NCBI GenBank assembly: GCA_013215375.1
Contig: JABSRB010000016.1
Span: 1 to 64,000 of the forward strand
Length of the DNA: 64,000 nt
Source: Oceanospirillaceae bacterium
Lineage (GTDB): Bacteria; Pseudomonadota; Gammaproteobacteria; Pseudomonadales; Balneatricaceae
Direction of reading: 5' to 3'
In this document: positions 36,850 through 45,328 of the stretch, in pieces
Layout of the letters: every line of letters starts with the position of its first letter
Numbering within the stretch: the first letter of the stretch is position 1
Made by a program: the position numbers and the translations under genes
Notes under the pieces: model-generated
Databases searched by the model: none
What the model was told of the DNA's origin: nothing
What the model saw: only the letters and a program-made list of their open reading frames with translations

Positions 36850-36887
36850 AGTTACTCTCAGTTTTAAAAAATTGAGCGTAACTTTTT
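36850..36887 (+). terminator. Terminator after dctM
   Basis: AGTTACTCTCA and TGAGCGTAACT form an 11-bp stem with one mismatch and a 12-nt loop, then a T run. It separates dctM from the second DctP-like gene, whose TTG start is only 17 bp beyond. Confidence 0.75.
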
Positions 36888-36903
36888 ACTTTGGAGCTTT
36901 ACC

Positions 36904-37992
36904 TTGGGTCAGTGCGTCATAAAAATAATAATCCAGCTAACTCTATTTCCTCTCTTGGCATTTTTTGCAGGCGGCGCCAGTGCGCAATCGAGCGAAACAG
37001 AGAGTGTGAAAAAACCTGAAACAATCATCATTAAAGCGGTGGGTACTTGGGGGTATTTCACTAACTACCAGAAACACGAGGGACCTTTTTGGAACCAGCG
37101 TATTGCCGCCGTTACCAATCGGCAAATTGTCGGTGAAATCAAACCCCAGACTAGTTTAGATTTAAGCGGTGCTGAGATCATGCGCTTGGTCAAAAGCGGC
37201 GTGTTTGACTTTGCCTTTGGCCTGCCGGGTTATGTGGCCCCAGAGAGCGCTATTTTTGAAGGTGCCGATCTGTCATCTCTAGTGCAGGATATATCCGTAC
37301 AAAGGCAAGTGGCCGATGCATATTTTCCGACCATGGCACGCGCCTTTGAAGAGAAATATCACGCAAAACTGATGACCTTGTATCCCTTCCCGAGCCAGAT
37401 GATTTGGTGCAAAAAAGAGCTGCATAACATCACGGATTTACAGGGCAAGAAAGTGCGGGTTTATCTATCGACGCTGGCAGATTTTGTCGAGAGTGTCGGT
37501 GCTATACCGGTTAATGCCCCTTTCAAAGACGTAGTCTCCTCACTTAAAAACGGTGCTATTGACTGTGCCATTACCGGCACAATGTCAGCTTATACGGGGG
37601 AGCTGTACAAAGTAGCCAGTTTTGGTTTTACCTTGCGGGTAGGTTGGGGGCTAGCGTTTGGCGCAATGAACTTATCAAAATGGCAATTGTTCAGTAAAGA
37701 GCAGCAGCAATTGCTGGAGCTGGAGTTTGCCAAACTCACCGAGCGGATGTGGCAGGAGACCGCCACGGAAGATGCAATAGCTCTTGCCTGTCTCAGTGAT
37801 GGTCCATGCAACATCGGGCCCAATGGCAATATGACCTTGATTGCCCCTTCACCGAGCGACTTGGCCATCCGCGATCGACTAGCTCAGGAGGTTATTTTGC
37901 CACGCTGGGCCGCTCGCTGTGGGCCTGAGTGTGCGGCTAATTGGAATCGAAGTGTCGGTAAACTACTAAAGTTGTATGCAAAAGCACCTTAA
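36904..37992 (+). CDS. Second DctP-like solute-binding protein
   Basis: A 362-residue periplasmic protein with a signal peptide (about 1-28, ending ASAQ) and a DctP-family fold (GAEIMRLVKSGVFDFAFGLPGYV, LQGKKVRVYLSTLADFVESVGAIPVNAPFKDVVSSLKNGAIDCAITG). The equivalent of the ligand Arg is in KKVRVY. It carries four cysteines in the C-terminal third, including a CGPEC motif, which is unusual for DctP. TTG start with GGAG upstream. It sits directly after a terminator behind dctM, so it may be made at low level by read-through, or act as an alternative or sensor-linked binding protein. The role is inferred. Confidence 0.8.
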   Translation: MGQCVIKIIIQLTLFPLLAFFAGGASAQSSETESVKKPETIIIKAVGTWGYFTNYQKHEGPFWNQRIAAVTNRQIVGEIKPQTSLDLSGAEIMRLVKSGVFDFAFGLPGYVAPESAIFEGADLSSLVQDISVQRQVADAYFPTMARAFEEKYHAKLMTLYPFPSQMIWCKKELHNITDLQGKKVRVYLSTLADFVESVGAIPVNAPFKDVVSSLKNGAIDCAITGTMSAYTGELYKVASFGFTLRVGWGLAFGAMNLSKWQLFSKEQQQLLELEFAKLTERMWQETATEDAIALACLSDGPCNIGPNGNMTLIAPSPSDLAIRDRLAQEVILPRWAARCGPECAANWNRSVGKLLKLYAKAP

Positions 37993-38159
37993 TCCTAGAT
38001 TCGGCGATTGAGCGCGAAAAGGGAGTGCAAGATATTGGTGTGCATAGGAAATTAGAAAAATTTGTGGTCACCTTATTGGTGATGAAAATATTTTCTGGTT
38101 TTCTAGGTGCATCAAGAGCCTGTGCTTACTTTCGTGATTCAACTGCCGAATTTAGGTTA
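37991..38159. repeat. Long imperfect hairpin between convergent genes
   Basis: A palindrome of about 170 bp centred near 38075. The tip is TCACC-TTATT-GGTGA and the outer ends are CCTAGATTCGGC and GCCGAATTTAGG. Many of the mismatches between arms are of the kind that still allow G-U pairing in RNA. No coding potential is evident. It fills the gap between the second DctP-like gene and the GNAT gene and may act as a two-way terminator or be an old miniature element. Confidence 0.6.
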
Positions 38160-38162
38160 ATA

Positions 38163-38615
38163 TTAAGCCAGATACTTCTGCCAATGCAATGAGTTAGCTT
38201 GGGTATCTTGCTCATCTTTAAAACCAAAAGTACGGTATAACTGTTGGGCGCTATTATTTTGTGTTTTAACTTCTAAAGTGATTTTAAGATAATCCATTGC
38301 CCGGCAGTACTCTTCAATTTCAACTAATAACAACCTTGCATAACCCATTCCTCGATGATTCTTAGCGACCATAAAGTCATGGATGTTGAGTACTTTTTTG
38401 CACTGGTAAGTGGAGAATGATTCATAACAAACGGCAAAGCCTGCAGGCTGTGAATCCAAATAGAGCAGAAAGCCATGAAAGTAAGCCAAGCTATGCAGTT
38501 TATTCACTAAGCGCTGATTAACCAGGCTGCCCGATATAGCGAAATACTCGGTAAATAGACTCTGCAAATCATGTAGGTGTTTATCAGAGCTTACTTTTTC
38601 AATAATAGCCGGCAA
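38163..38615 (-). CDS. GNAT-family N-acetyltransferase
   Basis: A 150-residue single-domain GNAT. The acetyl-CoA binding motif A is NIHDFMVAKNHRGMGYARLLLVEIE, with the expected R/Q-x-x-G-x-G/A pattern as HRGMGYA; the C-terminal AQQLYRTFGFK is motif B. The substrate is unknown. It is followed upstream on the same strand by a second GNAT gene 33 bp away, so the two probably form one transcription unit. Confidence 0.85.
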   Translation of the reverse strand: MPAIIEKVSSDKHLHDLQSLFTEYFAISGSLVNQRLVNKLHSLAYFHGFLLYLDSQPAGFAVCYESFSTYQCKKVLNIHDFMVAKNHRGMGYARLLLVEIEEYCRAMDYLKITLEVKTQNNSAQQLYRTFGFKDEQDTQANSLHWQKYLA

Positions 38616-38648
38616 TGTTTAATCCTGTTCTCTGTGCTTGAGTCATAT

Positions 38649-39137
38649 TTATGCCTTGGCAAAATTAATCAAAGTATCGCCGCTCATGCGATACCCAATC
38701 CATTCGCTCTGGGCAATCGCGCCGATAGATTCGTAGAAATCACGCGAGGGCTGGTTCCAATCTAGGCAGCTCCATTCAAAGCGTCCACAGCCTTTATCGA
38801 TGGCTATATTTGCCATCTGTTGCAGTAGCATTTTACCGGCGCCGATACCGCGATGGGCTGCCGATACATAGAGATCTTCCAAATATAGCCCGGGCTTTGA
38901 CAGCCAAGTCGAGTAGTTGAAAAAATAAATGGCTATACCGATGGCTTGTCCATCTAACTCACAAATAAGCGCATGCACGTGGCTATTGTCGCTAAAAATA
39001 TTGGCTTCAATACTGGCAGTAGTGGCTAACACTTCGTGCTCGGCATTTTCGTAAATGGCCAGTTCCTTGATGAAATGTAAAAGTATAGAGGCATCTGAAA
39101 TAGTGGCGGGTCTGATTTGAATATTTGCTTTTGGCAT
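38649..39137 (-). CDS. GNAT acetyltransferase, diamine/polyamine type
   Basis: A 162-residue GNAT with signatures seen in the spermidine/spermine or diamine acetyltransferase-like subgroup: LLHFIKELAIYENAEHEV, YFFNYSTWLSKPGLYLEDLYV, AAHRGIGAGKMLLQQMANIA and RFEWSCLDWNQPSRDFYESIGA. Family knowledge suggests acetylation of a primary amine such as a polyamine or a small amino compound; the substrate is not provable here. It is first in a two-gene unit and divergent from the broken LysR gene. Confidence 0.88.
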   Translation of the reverse strand: MPKANIQIRPATISDASILLHFIKELAIYENAEHEVLATTASIEANIFSDNSHVHALICELDGQAIGIAIYFFNYSTWLSKPGLYLEDLYVSAAHRGIGAGKMLLQQMANIAIDKGCGRFEWSCLDWNQPSRDFYESIGAIAQSEWIGYRMSGDTLINFAKA

Positions 39138-39237
39138 GGGTCACTGCTCCAAAGAGTGATTTAATAAAGGCAATGATAGCTTGATTGCTCATATGCTGCT
39201 AATGCATATCTGGCATTGATCTATGTATAATATTCAG

Positions 39238-40136
39238 ATGAAATTACATCAGCTTGATCTCAACTTATTACTCTTATTTGATGCACTGTATCGACACCGT
39301 TCAGTCTCGCGCGCCGCCAACGAAGTGTGTCTTTCACAATCCGCTTTTAGTCATGCTTTGGCCAGGCTTAGAACCCGCCTGCAAGATGAACTATTTATCC
39401 GTATCGATAATGTCATGCAACCAACCCATAAAGCCGAGTTGATAGCGATTCAACTAGGTAGAGCGCTGCCTTTGATGCAACAGGCCCTCAATGAGACCTC
39501 AGAGTTTGATCCTGCCACTAGCTCCCTTGAGTTAACCTTTACCGCCACTGATTTTACCCAGTTTAGCTTGTTGCCAAAGCTAATCGCAGCGGTACAGCGC
39601 CAAGCCCCCTATCTAACTTTAAATGTACTGCCCGCCGCTCAAACGTCGGCGCAAAACATGTTGGAGAAAGGCGAGTTAGATTTTGTATTGGGTTTTAGCC
39701 ATGTTATGCAGCAATCAAAAACCGTGGCGTATCAGACTTGGTACACTGGTAGTTACTGCACTATTGCACGGGTTAATCATCCTGCGTTACAAGACGGATT
39801 GAGTTTGGAGCGGTTTCTTCAATTATCCCATGTATTAATCGCGCCCTGGGAGAGAAGCAGGGGATTGTCGATGATAGCTTAGCCAAGTTAGGGCTGGTGC
39901 GGGATATCGCATTGACGATGCCGAGCGTGATGGTGGCGCCTTTCACTATTGTTGATACAGACCTTCTATTAACAGTGCCAAGGGTGGTGGCTGAGCACTG
40001 TGCGCAGTTGGCGGATATCGCAATTTATGAGACGCCGATAGCGGTGGCGGATTATCAGTTGGATATTTATTGGCATAAGTTGAATTCGGCAAATGCGGCA
40101 CAACGGTGGGTTTGTGAGGTGATTGAAGGGTTGTAG
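39238..40136 (+). pseudogene. LysR-family regulator disrupted by a one-base deletion
   Basis: The first frame (ORF 39223-39882) encodes a normal LysR helix-turn-helix (HQLDLNLLLLFDALYRHRSVSRAANEVCLSQSAFSHALARLR) and the first part of the effector domain, then ends early after LIAPWERS. The frame shifted by one base continues the protein directly: EKQGIVDDSLAKLGLVRDIAL and on to VCEVIEGL at 40136. Only two bases lie between the TGG codon at 39847 and the GAG at 39852 where three are needed, so one base is missing at about 39850. The start is set at the ATG at 39238 (MKLHQLDLNLL). It is divergent from the GNAT pair. A sequencing error would restore it. Confidence 0.85.
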
Positions 40137-40235
40137 TTATGATTTTAAGTTCAAGAGATTTTAGAGGATTTGTTTTTTTATGTTTAAAATCTTGAGATTA
40201 AAAGCAGTTTAGTCTTCGACGAGAGACTTTCTTCT

Positions 40236-40770
40236 GACGTGATAAAGAAAATATCCAAAGACAGCTATCGACATCCTTATCTTCGCTGCATAAGAACATC
40301 CATGTTCAAAAAACACGCGCCATATTGCCGATAAAAATCCTCCGCAATTTACTAAATTTAAGGCCGTTCAGATAGACCATCCTTGTCCTTGCTAAGCTCT
40401 TCGCGACGTTACCTACATGGATGTACTTAGACTTTGCCGGGAGCATAAAGTCTACCTGTCGCTGCGCTTCGCCAATTTCGTAAATTACTCCGGCATAATA
40501 CCAAGAGATTTAGTGGCTCCGTAGTGTGACTTAGTTGGGGTTTATTGCTGTATTAAATCGATAAAGTGACTGTGATTATTGGCAGTTTAATAGGTTGGAA
40601 TACCGCGGTGTTGTTTGACGGAAGATTCTTATGTTCTCAGGCTAAGGTTGTTACAGAAGAGCTCGTGAATCTTTGAAAAATAATGTTAATATCGAGTTAA
40701 AATCAAATACATGGGAGACGGAAAGTTTGTATTGAAGCACGGGTTTTTTCCGCCTATGTAGCTATTATCA
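40236..40770 (+). repeat. Noncoding direct repeat, copy A (interrupted)
   Basis: Three blocks match copy B at 43886-44100 in the same order and orientation: AAAGACAGCTATCGA at about 40257, AATTACTCCGGC through TAAATCGATAAAGTGA and GGTTGGAATAC to GACGGAA (about 40482-40625), and TTTCCGCCTATGTAGCT (about 40747-40764). Between the blocks are two insertions absent from copy B. The first (about 40276-40481) contains its own inverted repeats (ACATCCATG / CATGGATGT and AGACTTT / AAAGTCT). No ORF is credible in the whole 40137-40822 gap. Confidence 0.7.
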
Positions 40771-40822
40771 GCCCTTAAATCGAGCACAACTCAAAGTATT
40801 ATATGAAATAAGGTGGAAGTAT

Positions 40823-41296
40823 TTGAAATATGAGTCAGTGAAAATCAATGATTTTTCCGTATATGGGATAACAGCTGAATTAACCACTTCTCAGACTGAA
40901 AACTCTAAGATTATTTCCCGACACTGGCGGAAATTTAACCGTCATTTGCGAAATAAAAATTTGTGGCAAGGGAAAGGCTGGGTAAAATATGGCATTACTA
41001 AAAAAGTCGAAGATAAATATTTTTACATGGCTGCAATAGAGTCAAACGTAACGATCGCTAGTTTAGAGATAGATACAATTAATACAGGTGAATTTATACG
41101 TTTTCAACATGTAGGAAGTTTAGAGCGAATAAAATTAACCATCAGTGATATTTATAGAAATGTGATTCCAGTACAAGGCATTAAAATAAATTCTAATAGA
41201 GCACTGGTACACTATGAACGTTATGATTATCGATTCAACTGGAATGATCAAAATTCAATAATAGATATTTATGTTCCTGTTGATAATAGGAAATAG
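40823..41296 (+). CDS. Stand-alone GyrI-like effector-binding domain protein
   Basis: A 157-residue protein matching the GyrI/AraC effector-binding fold in order: VYGITAELTTSQTENSKIISRHWRKFNRHL, a central VKYGIT strand, YFYMAAIES, TGEFIRFQHVGSLERIKLTISDIYRNVIP, then YERYDYRF and IIDIYVPV. Such domains bind hydrophobic or cationic small molecules; stand-alone versions include gyrase inhibitor GyrI and drug-binding proteins. No DNA-binding domain is attached. The start is TTG, preceded by AAGGTGGAAG. It is the first gene after repeat copy A. The function beyond ligand binding is unknown. Confidence 0.75.
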   Translation: MKYESVKINDFSVYGITAELTTSQTENSKIISRHWRKFNRHLRNKNLWQGKGWVKYGITKKVEDKYFYMAAIESNVTIASLEIDTINTGEFIRFQHVGSLERIKLTISDIYRNVIPVQGIKINSNRALVHYERYDYRFNWNDQNSIIDIYVPVDNRK

Positions 41297-41383
41297 TGCA
41301 TGGATAAAATCACATAATAACCAGCAATCTGCCCGCCAGTTAGCTCCGCAGTTGTGGTTGGTGTTAACGCTTAGAGAGAATGT

Positions 41384-42706
41384 ATGCTGAAAGGAATATT
41401 GTCTAAAATTAAACGTTCGAAGCTTAATGTGAATAAGATTACTTTAGGCGAGAATATGGATATTGGAAAAAATGGCATCCTACAAAAAACTTTTGGTTTA
41501 AGAATCAATGACGATTCAATTGCCCCATTTTCAAAGGTTGGTGAAAGTTACCCAGCTAAAGGGTCATATACTTTTAGCACTAGTGAAGATAACCAAGATC
41601 ACATTACATTAGAGTTTCATTGTAGCTCAGAAAATTTTGCGTCTAAAGATAGTTTCGTCGGTGCTGTTAGAATTTCAGGCTACAGGTTAGAAGCGGCAAA
41701 AGAGCCTATGATAAGGATTCACTATGAAATTAGCAGTAATAAAATAATTGTCTGGGCCACAAATGAAAAAGTAAATGGCCATGTAAGCCTTGCTATCATT
41801 GATAATTATAAGCTTAAATCTGACGAAAATACCGAGACCGAATCAGTAAGTGTCTTCGATAAAGAGGGGAATCGGCATAACATAAGAAAAGATGAATACC
41901 GCAGTAATATTTTACCCGGTATTTTTGAACGCAGCTGGGATGACCCTCAAAAGCTATATAACGTAATTATTTCGGCCATCAATGATGGTTTTAATGCTGA
42001 AGTTATAGATCCCGCTAAGCGCCTTTTTGAAATCGATAAAAACCATGAGCGAAGCTCTACAATTCTTGGTATATCGTTATTAAAAAATGAATATTACAAT
42101 GAAGCGCAAAAGCATTATGAAAACTATATGCTCAAGAATGGAAAATCCGGTGTAATACTTACCAATCTTGCAAAAGCTTATTCATTTCAGGGAAATGAAA
42201 CAAGAGCTAAAGAAGTTTTATGGGAAGCTATAGAGCTTTATCCAAACTTAGATAATGCAGTTCAATGGCTAGCTGCTATTGCACGCGACTCTGGAGGTGA
42301 AGAGGATTACCTACAAACATTAGAATTAGTATCAAGGATTGATGGAAGTTGGTACGCAGATTTATGGCTAGCTAGAAATGATTTAGAAAAGAACAACAAA
42401 TGCGAAGCTATTGTCCGCTACAAAAAAATACTAGCATTAGCTTCAGATTCAACAGATGCTCTATATATGATCTCAGGTGATTTAGGCAAGCATGGTGCCC
42501 TAGAGGAAATCATTAACCTAATCTATCCCGTTTACTGTTTAGAGAAGCATGGTACTGATCCGGCAATGAATGTATTACAGGCATTGTTGGAACTTGGATA
42601 CTCTGACCAAGGAAAATCTCTCCTTTCAAAGCTTAAAAAATTAGATCGACCAGATCTTGTTGAGCATATTCATTACTATGATGATGCATTTACTAAATGC
42701 GTATAA
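41384..42706 (+). CDS. Hsp70 substrate-binding-domain/TPR fusion without ATPase domain
   Basis: A 440-residue protein. Residues about 35-140 read like the beta-sandwich substrate-binding domain of DnaK: TFGLRINDDSIAPFSKVGES, FSTSEDNQDHITLEFHCSS, the VGAVRISGYRLEAAKEPMIRIHYEISSNKIIVWAT stretch and HVSLAII, which align by eye to the LGI, FSTAEDNQ, LGEF, DIDANGI and VSAKD positions. There is no nucleotide-binding domain and no linker or lid. A middle segment (about 150-205) is followed by TPR-like helical repeats to about 415 (ILTNLAKAYSFQGNETRAKEVLWEAIELYP). It begins 88 bp after the GyrI-like gene and contains no transmembrane segments. It is probably a cytoplasmic client- or partner-binding protein. 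Confidence 0.7.
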   Translation: MLKGILSKIKRSKLNVNKITLGENMDIGKNGILQKTFGLRINDDSIAPFSKVGESYPAKGSYTFSTSEDNQDHITLEFHCSSENFASKDSFVGAVRISGYRLEAAKEPMIRIHYEISSNKIIVWATNEKVNGHVSLAIIDNYKLKSDENTETESVSVFDKEGNRHNIRKDEYRSNILPGIFERSWDDPQKLYNVIISAINDGFNAEVIDPAKRLFEIDKNHERSSTILGISLLKNEYYNEAQKHYENYMLKNGKSGVILTNLAKAYSFQGNETRAKEVLWEAIELYPNLDNAVQWLAAIARDSGGEEDYLQTLELVSRIDGSWYADLWLARNDLEKNNKCEAIVRYKKILALASDSTDALYMISGDLGKHGALEEIINLIYPVYCLEKHGTDPAMNVLQALLELGYSDQGKSLLSKLKKLDRPDLVEHIHYYDDAFTKCV

Positions 42707-42878
42707 CAAGCGACTACGCTTGCGAAAAGAAACGGGCTGAACTTTACCCATAGCACACTATTTTCATTAGAGACAAAGAGGACTAAATATCGATATCGAA
42801 AGTTTCTCATTAGCTTGGCGATGGACAAACTCATCACATGCAAAGCTACCTATAGACGCGCTTAGCGCACTGATACCA

Positions 42879-43196
42879 TTGACTACAGAATCGGCATTAC
42901 TTCTAGCATTAACTCAAGTGAAGCATTTTCCTGCGGGCGCCACGAGATTTGACTCGACAGATGGAGTTGGCTCTACTCGACAGTGGTTAAAAAGGCTTAA
43001 AGTTTCAGGGCAACAAGTGACTATCTTATGGGACGGTGAAACGGCACTCTGTCTGCCTTGGTCGGTTTTTTGTGAGTATTGGAATGATTTTTGTTACCCA
43101 TCAAGTGATGATGCCGATGTCTTTCTTGAAGATGGGCAGTTTTTTTTACGTTGGAATCACTATGAAGTCTTTGAGCATGATCCCTATACTCTCTAA
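42879..43196 (+). CDS. Hypothetical protein, start uncertain
   Basis: The track gives 105 residues from a TTG at 42879, but the same frame is open and protein-like back to 42771 (NIDIESFSLAWRWTNSSHAK, then LPIDALSALIPL). In that stretch there is no ATG, GTG or TTG. An AGAGGA Shine-Dalgarno at 42777-42782 is well placed for an ATC codon at 42789. The product is acidic with many aromatic residues (WSVFCEYWNDFCYPSSDD, FFLRWNHYEVF) and resembles small DUF2716/DUF2947-like proteins in style only; I do not recognise the family. Either an unusual ATC start is used, or the N-terminus has been lost. Confidence 0.5.
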   Translation: MTTESALLLALTQVKHFPAGATRFDSTDGVGSTRQWLKRLKVSGQQVTILWDGETALCLPWSVFCEYWNDFCYPSSDDADVFLEDGQFFLRWNHYEVFEHDPYTL

Positions 43197-43281
43197 TAGG
43201 CTTAGCGATTTATCGCAGTTACGCGCTCCAAAATCGTGAGTTTGTAGGCGTTAATCCCCCTGTATTTAAAAAGGACTTAAA

Positions 43282-43650
43282 ATGAAATTTGGAAAAGTCA
43301 CACCGATACTTCGCGTTTTCGATGAAGCTAAGACACTTGAGTTTTATATTAACTTCCTTGGCTTTAGTGTGGATTGGGAACACCGATTTGAAAAAGATTT
43401 GCCATTATATATGCAGGTTTCAAAAGATGACTGTGTTTTGCATTTATCTGAACATCATGGCGATTGTTGTCCGGGTGCTGCAATGAGAATTGAAGTTGAA
43501 GAGATTGATGCCTTTCAGAAAGAACTGCAAGAGAAACAGTATCAAAACTTTCAGCCTGTAATACAGGACATGTCTTGGGGAAGTAGAGATATGTCAATTA
43601 CCGATCCATTTGGCAATAAATTGGTGTTTACTAATGCCATCAGTACTTAA
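43282..43650 (+). CDS. VOC-superfamily protein (glyoxalase/bleomycin-resistance fold)
   Basis: A 122-residue protein with a single VOC domain: KVTPILRVFDEAKTLEFYINFLGFSVDWEHRF at the N-terminus and MSITDPFGNKLVF at the C-terminus, the typical dioxygenase/bleomycin-resistance pattern. An AAAAAGGA Shine-Dalgarno precedes the ATG. Small stand-alone VOC proteins bind or modify diverse small molecules; no substrate can be assigned. The last 14 or so codons and the DNA just downstream recur in decayed form at 47678-47830. Confidence 0.88.
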   Translation: MKFGKVTPILRVFDEAKTLEFYINFLGFSVDWEHRFEKDLPLYMQVSKDDCVLHLSEHHGDCCPGAAMRIEVEEIDAFQKELQEKQYQNFQPVIQDMSWGSRDMSITDPFGNKLVFTNAIST

Positions 43651-43885
43651 TCACAGGTTAAACAATCTGAAACACCCAAGCCACGAGTTTTGTAAAAAAT
43701 ACCAAACCGAGCGCTGTTAAGTAGTTGTTACCAATATCGGAAGTCTTGGAAAGTAAATGGAAGGTGTTATCAAACTCTACATGAACCAGTAAGGCCTTTC
43801 GGCATAGCGTTCTTGTTTGAGACGTGAAATTAAAACACCGGGGATCAATTTATAAATCGAGCAGGAAATTAATGTTGATTTTATT

Positions 43886-44100
43886 GAGGTGTGGAAGAAA
43901 CTATTCAAAGACAGCTCTCGATATTGCATATTGTCACGATTCAACTAATTACTCCGGCGGCAATACCAAAGAGGTTGGTAGCTATGTAGTGTGGCTTGTA
44001 GAGCTTAATTAAATCGATAAAGTGAATGTGATTATTTACAGTTTAAAAGGTTGGAATACGGTTGTTTTGTTAGACGGAAAATTTCCGACTATATAGCTGT
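43886..44100 (+). repeat. Noncoding direct repeat, copy B
   Basis: An uninterrupted 215-bp version of the sequence found at 40236-40770: AAAGACAGCTCTCGATATTG, AATTACTCCGGCGGCAATACC, TTAAATCGATAAAGTGAATGTGATTATT, GGTTGGAATACGG, then GACGGAAAATTTCCGAC and ATAGCTGTTAGGCG. Together the two copies flank four + strand genes (40823-43650). The ORF track's 62-codon frame across this stretch (43824-44012) is not convincing coding sequence. Confidence 0.7.
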
Positions 44101-44160
44101 TAGGCGCAATAGAATGACATTACATGTAATCATTTATTCAGAAGTGAAATTTATCGATAT

Positions 44161-45279
44161 TTATTTAGTTATTACGAAGTATAAAGCACTAACGATGCTG
44201 ATTTTTATACAAAATGAATAGTGTGTTAAAAAACTTGCTGCAAAAATATTTTGTTGACTGTTTTTAGCTGCAAGTATGCTATTTAAAGAAACAGGGGACA
44301 GGAGTTGTGAGTTAACTAACATTACTATCCAGATACAGTAAATTGCGATAGTTGTAAATCCACCCTCTGCAAGTAGAGGGGAGATTATCGGGCTTAATAT
44401 AATAAAAAGAACTAGTGGATGTATAAAAAAAATGCTCAGAATAGGGATTAGGACTATTGGGATAAATAAAATTAGATTAGAGTTTGAAAAATAATCTAAG
44501 TAACTTAAATCTAAATCTTTAATCAATGGTATTGATGAACTTCCTAATAATCCAATACATAAAAAAAAAGTGATTTGTTCTCTAGCATCGTAAATAATAC
44601 GGTGGATTTTTTTAAGTGATAAAGGATAGAAGTATATTGATAATAAAATAAAAAACAAAGATTGTTTGAAGAGAAAATTACTTTCAATAATTAAAGATGT
44701 CGTCCACATGTAACACGCGTTAATAATAGCCAATACAACCACGGTAAATAAAATTTCAGAACGTATTATATTGTTAATTGAATTGGATTTTAGTGATATT
44801 ATCATCACAAAAGAAATAGGTAGGCCATAAATAAGAACGCTGATCAGTGATGTTATATTAAAATAATCAATAAGAAAAGCTGAAGCTAAAGTTGTTGGGA
44901 ATATTAACATGCTGGCGGTAGTGCCTTGTGAAATATCGCTGGTTTTTAAAGGTTCACTAGACACACCTCTTAAAAATGAAGATACTCCAAGACCAAAAGG
45001 AAATGCACATACGAGTGAGAGTAACTTTATTTCAATATTATTATAGTTGCATTGATTAAATTTAACTTTCAACTTTGTAGTCTGCCTGTTGAGGGAGTGT
45101 TTTAGGAGTTCTAACGATAATAAATAAATAATAGCAGATTTTAAAAAAAGAAATCCTTTGAAAAAATCTAAAACAGCATTGCTATTAAGTTTTGTTGATA
45201 GAGTAAGAATGATCATTGATAAGATTAAAAAAAATACTGACATTATAATTAAATATTTCTTTAAAAGTAAATTTATCAT
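44161..45279 (-). CDS. Polytopic membrane protein, unknown family
   Basis: A 372-residue protein with about ten hydrophobic segments and few charged residues, encoded in very AT-rich DNA. The C-terminal third (LFIPIVLIPILSIFFIHPLVLFIILSPIISPLL, NSQLLSPVSLNSILAAKN) recalls the P-rich re-entrant parts of ion-coupled transporters, but I cannot assign a family. It is encoded 50 bp downstream of the FAD/NAD(P)-binding protein on the same strand, so the pair is probably one unit. An export or uptake role for a product or substrate of that enzyme is inference. Confidence 0.6.
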   Translation of the reverse strand: MINLLLKKYLIIMSVFFLILSMIILTLSTKLNSNAVLDFFKGFLFLKSAIIYLLSLELLKHSLNRQTTKLKVKFNQCNYNNIEIKLLSLVCAFPFGLGVSSFLRGVSSEPLKTSDISQGTTASMLIFPTTLASAFLIDYFNITSLISVLIYGLPISFVMIISLKSNSINNIIRSEILFTVVVLAIINACYMWTTSLIIESNFLFKQSLFFILLSIYFYPLSLKKIHRIIYDAREQITFFLCIGLLGSSSIPLIKDLDLSYLDYFSNSNLILFIPIVLIPILSIFFIHPLVLFIILSPIISPLLAEGGFTTIAIYCIWIVMLVNSQLLSPVSLNSILAAKNSQQNIFAASFLTHYSFCIKISIVSALYFVITK

Positions 45280-45328
45280 TATATGTCGGTCTCATGGGTT
45301 ATTATTACGAGGATATAAGTTTTTAATA

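Noticed and set aside
36801-36850. Possible sigma-54 promoter TGGCATGCTTGC before the second DctP gene
   Set aside because: The -24 and -12 elements would be only one base apart instead of four.
38000-38160. tRNA or riboswitch in the structured region after the second DctP gene
   Set aside because: It is one long linear hairpin, without cloverleaf or known aptamer features, at the 3' side of both neighbouring genes.
43824-44012. 62-codon ORF on the + strand within repeat copy B
   Set aside because: The matching region in copy A is interrupted by insertions and stops, so the repeat is not conserved as protein.
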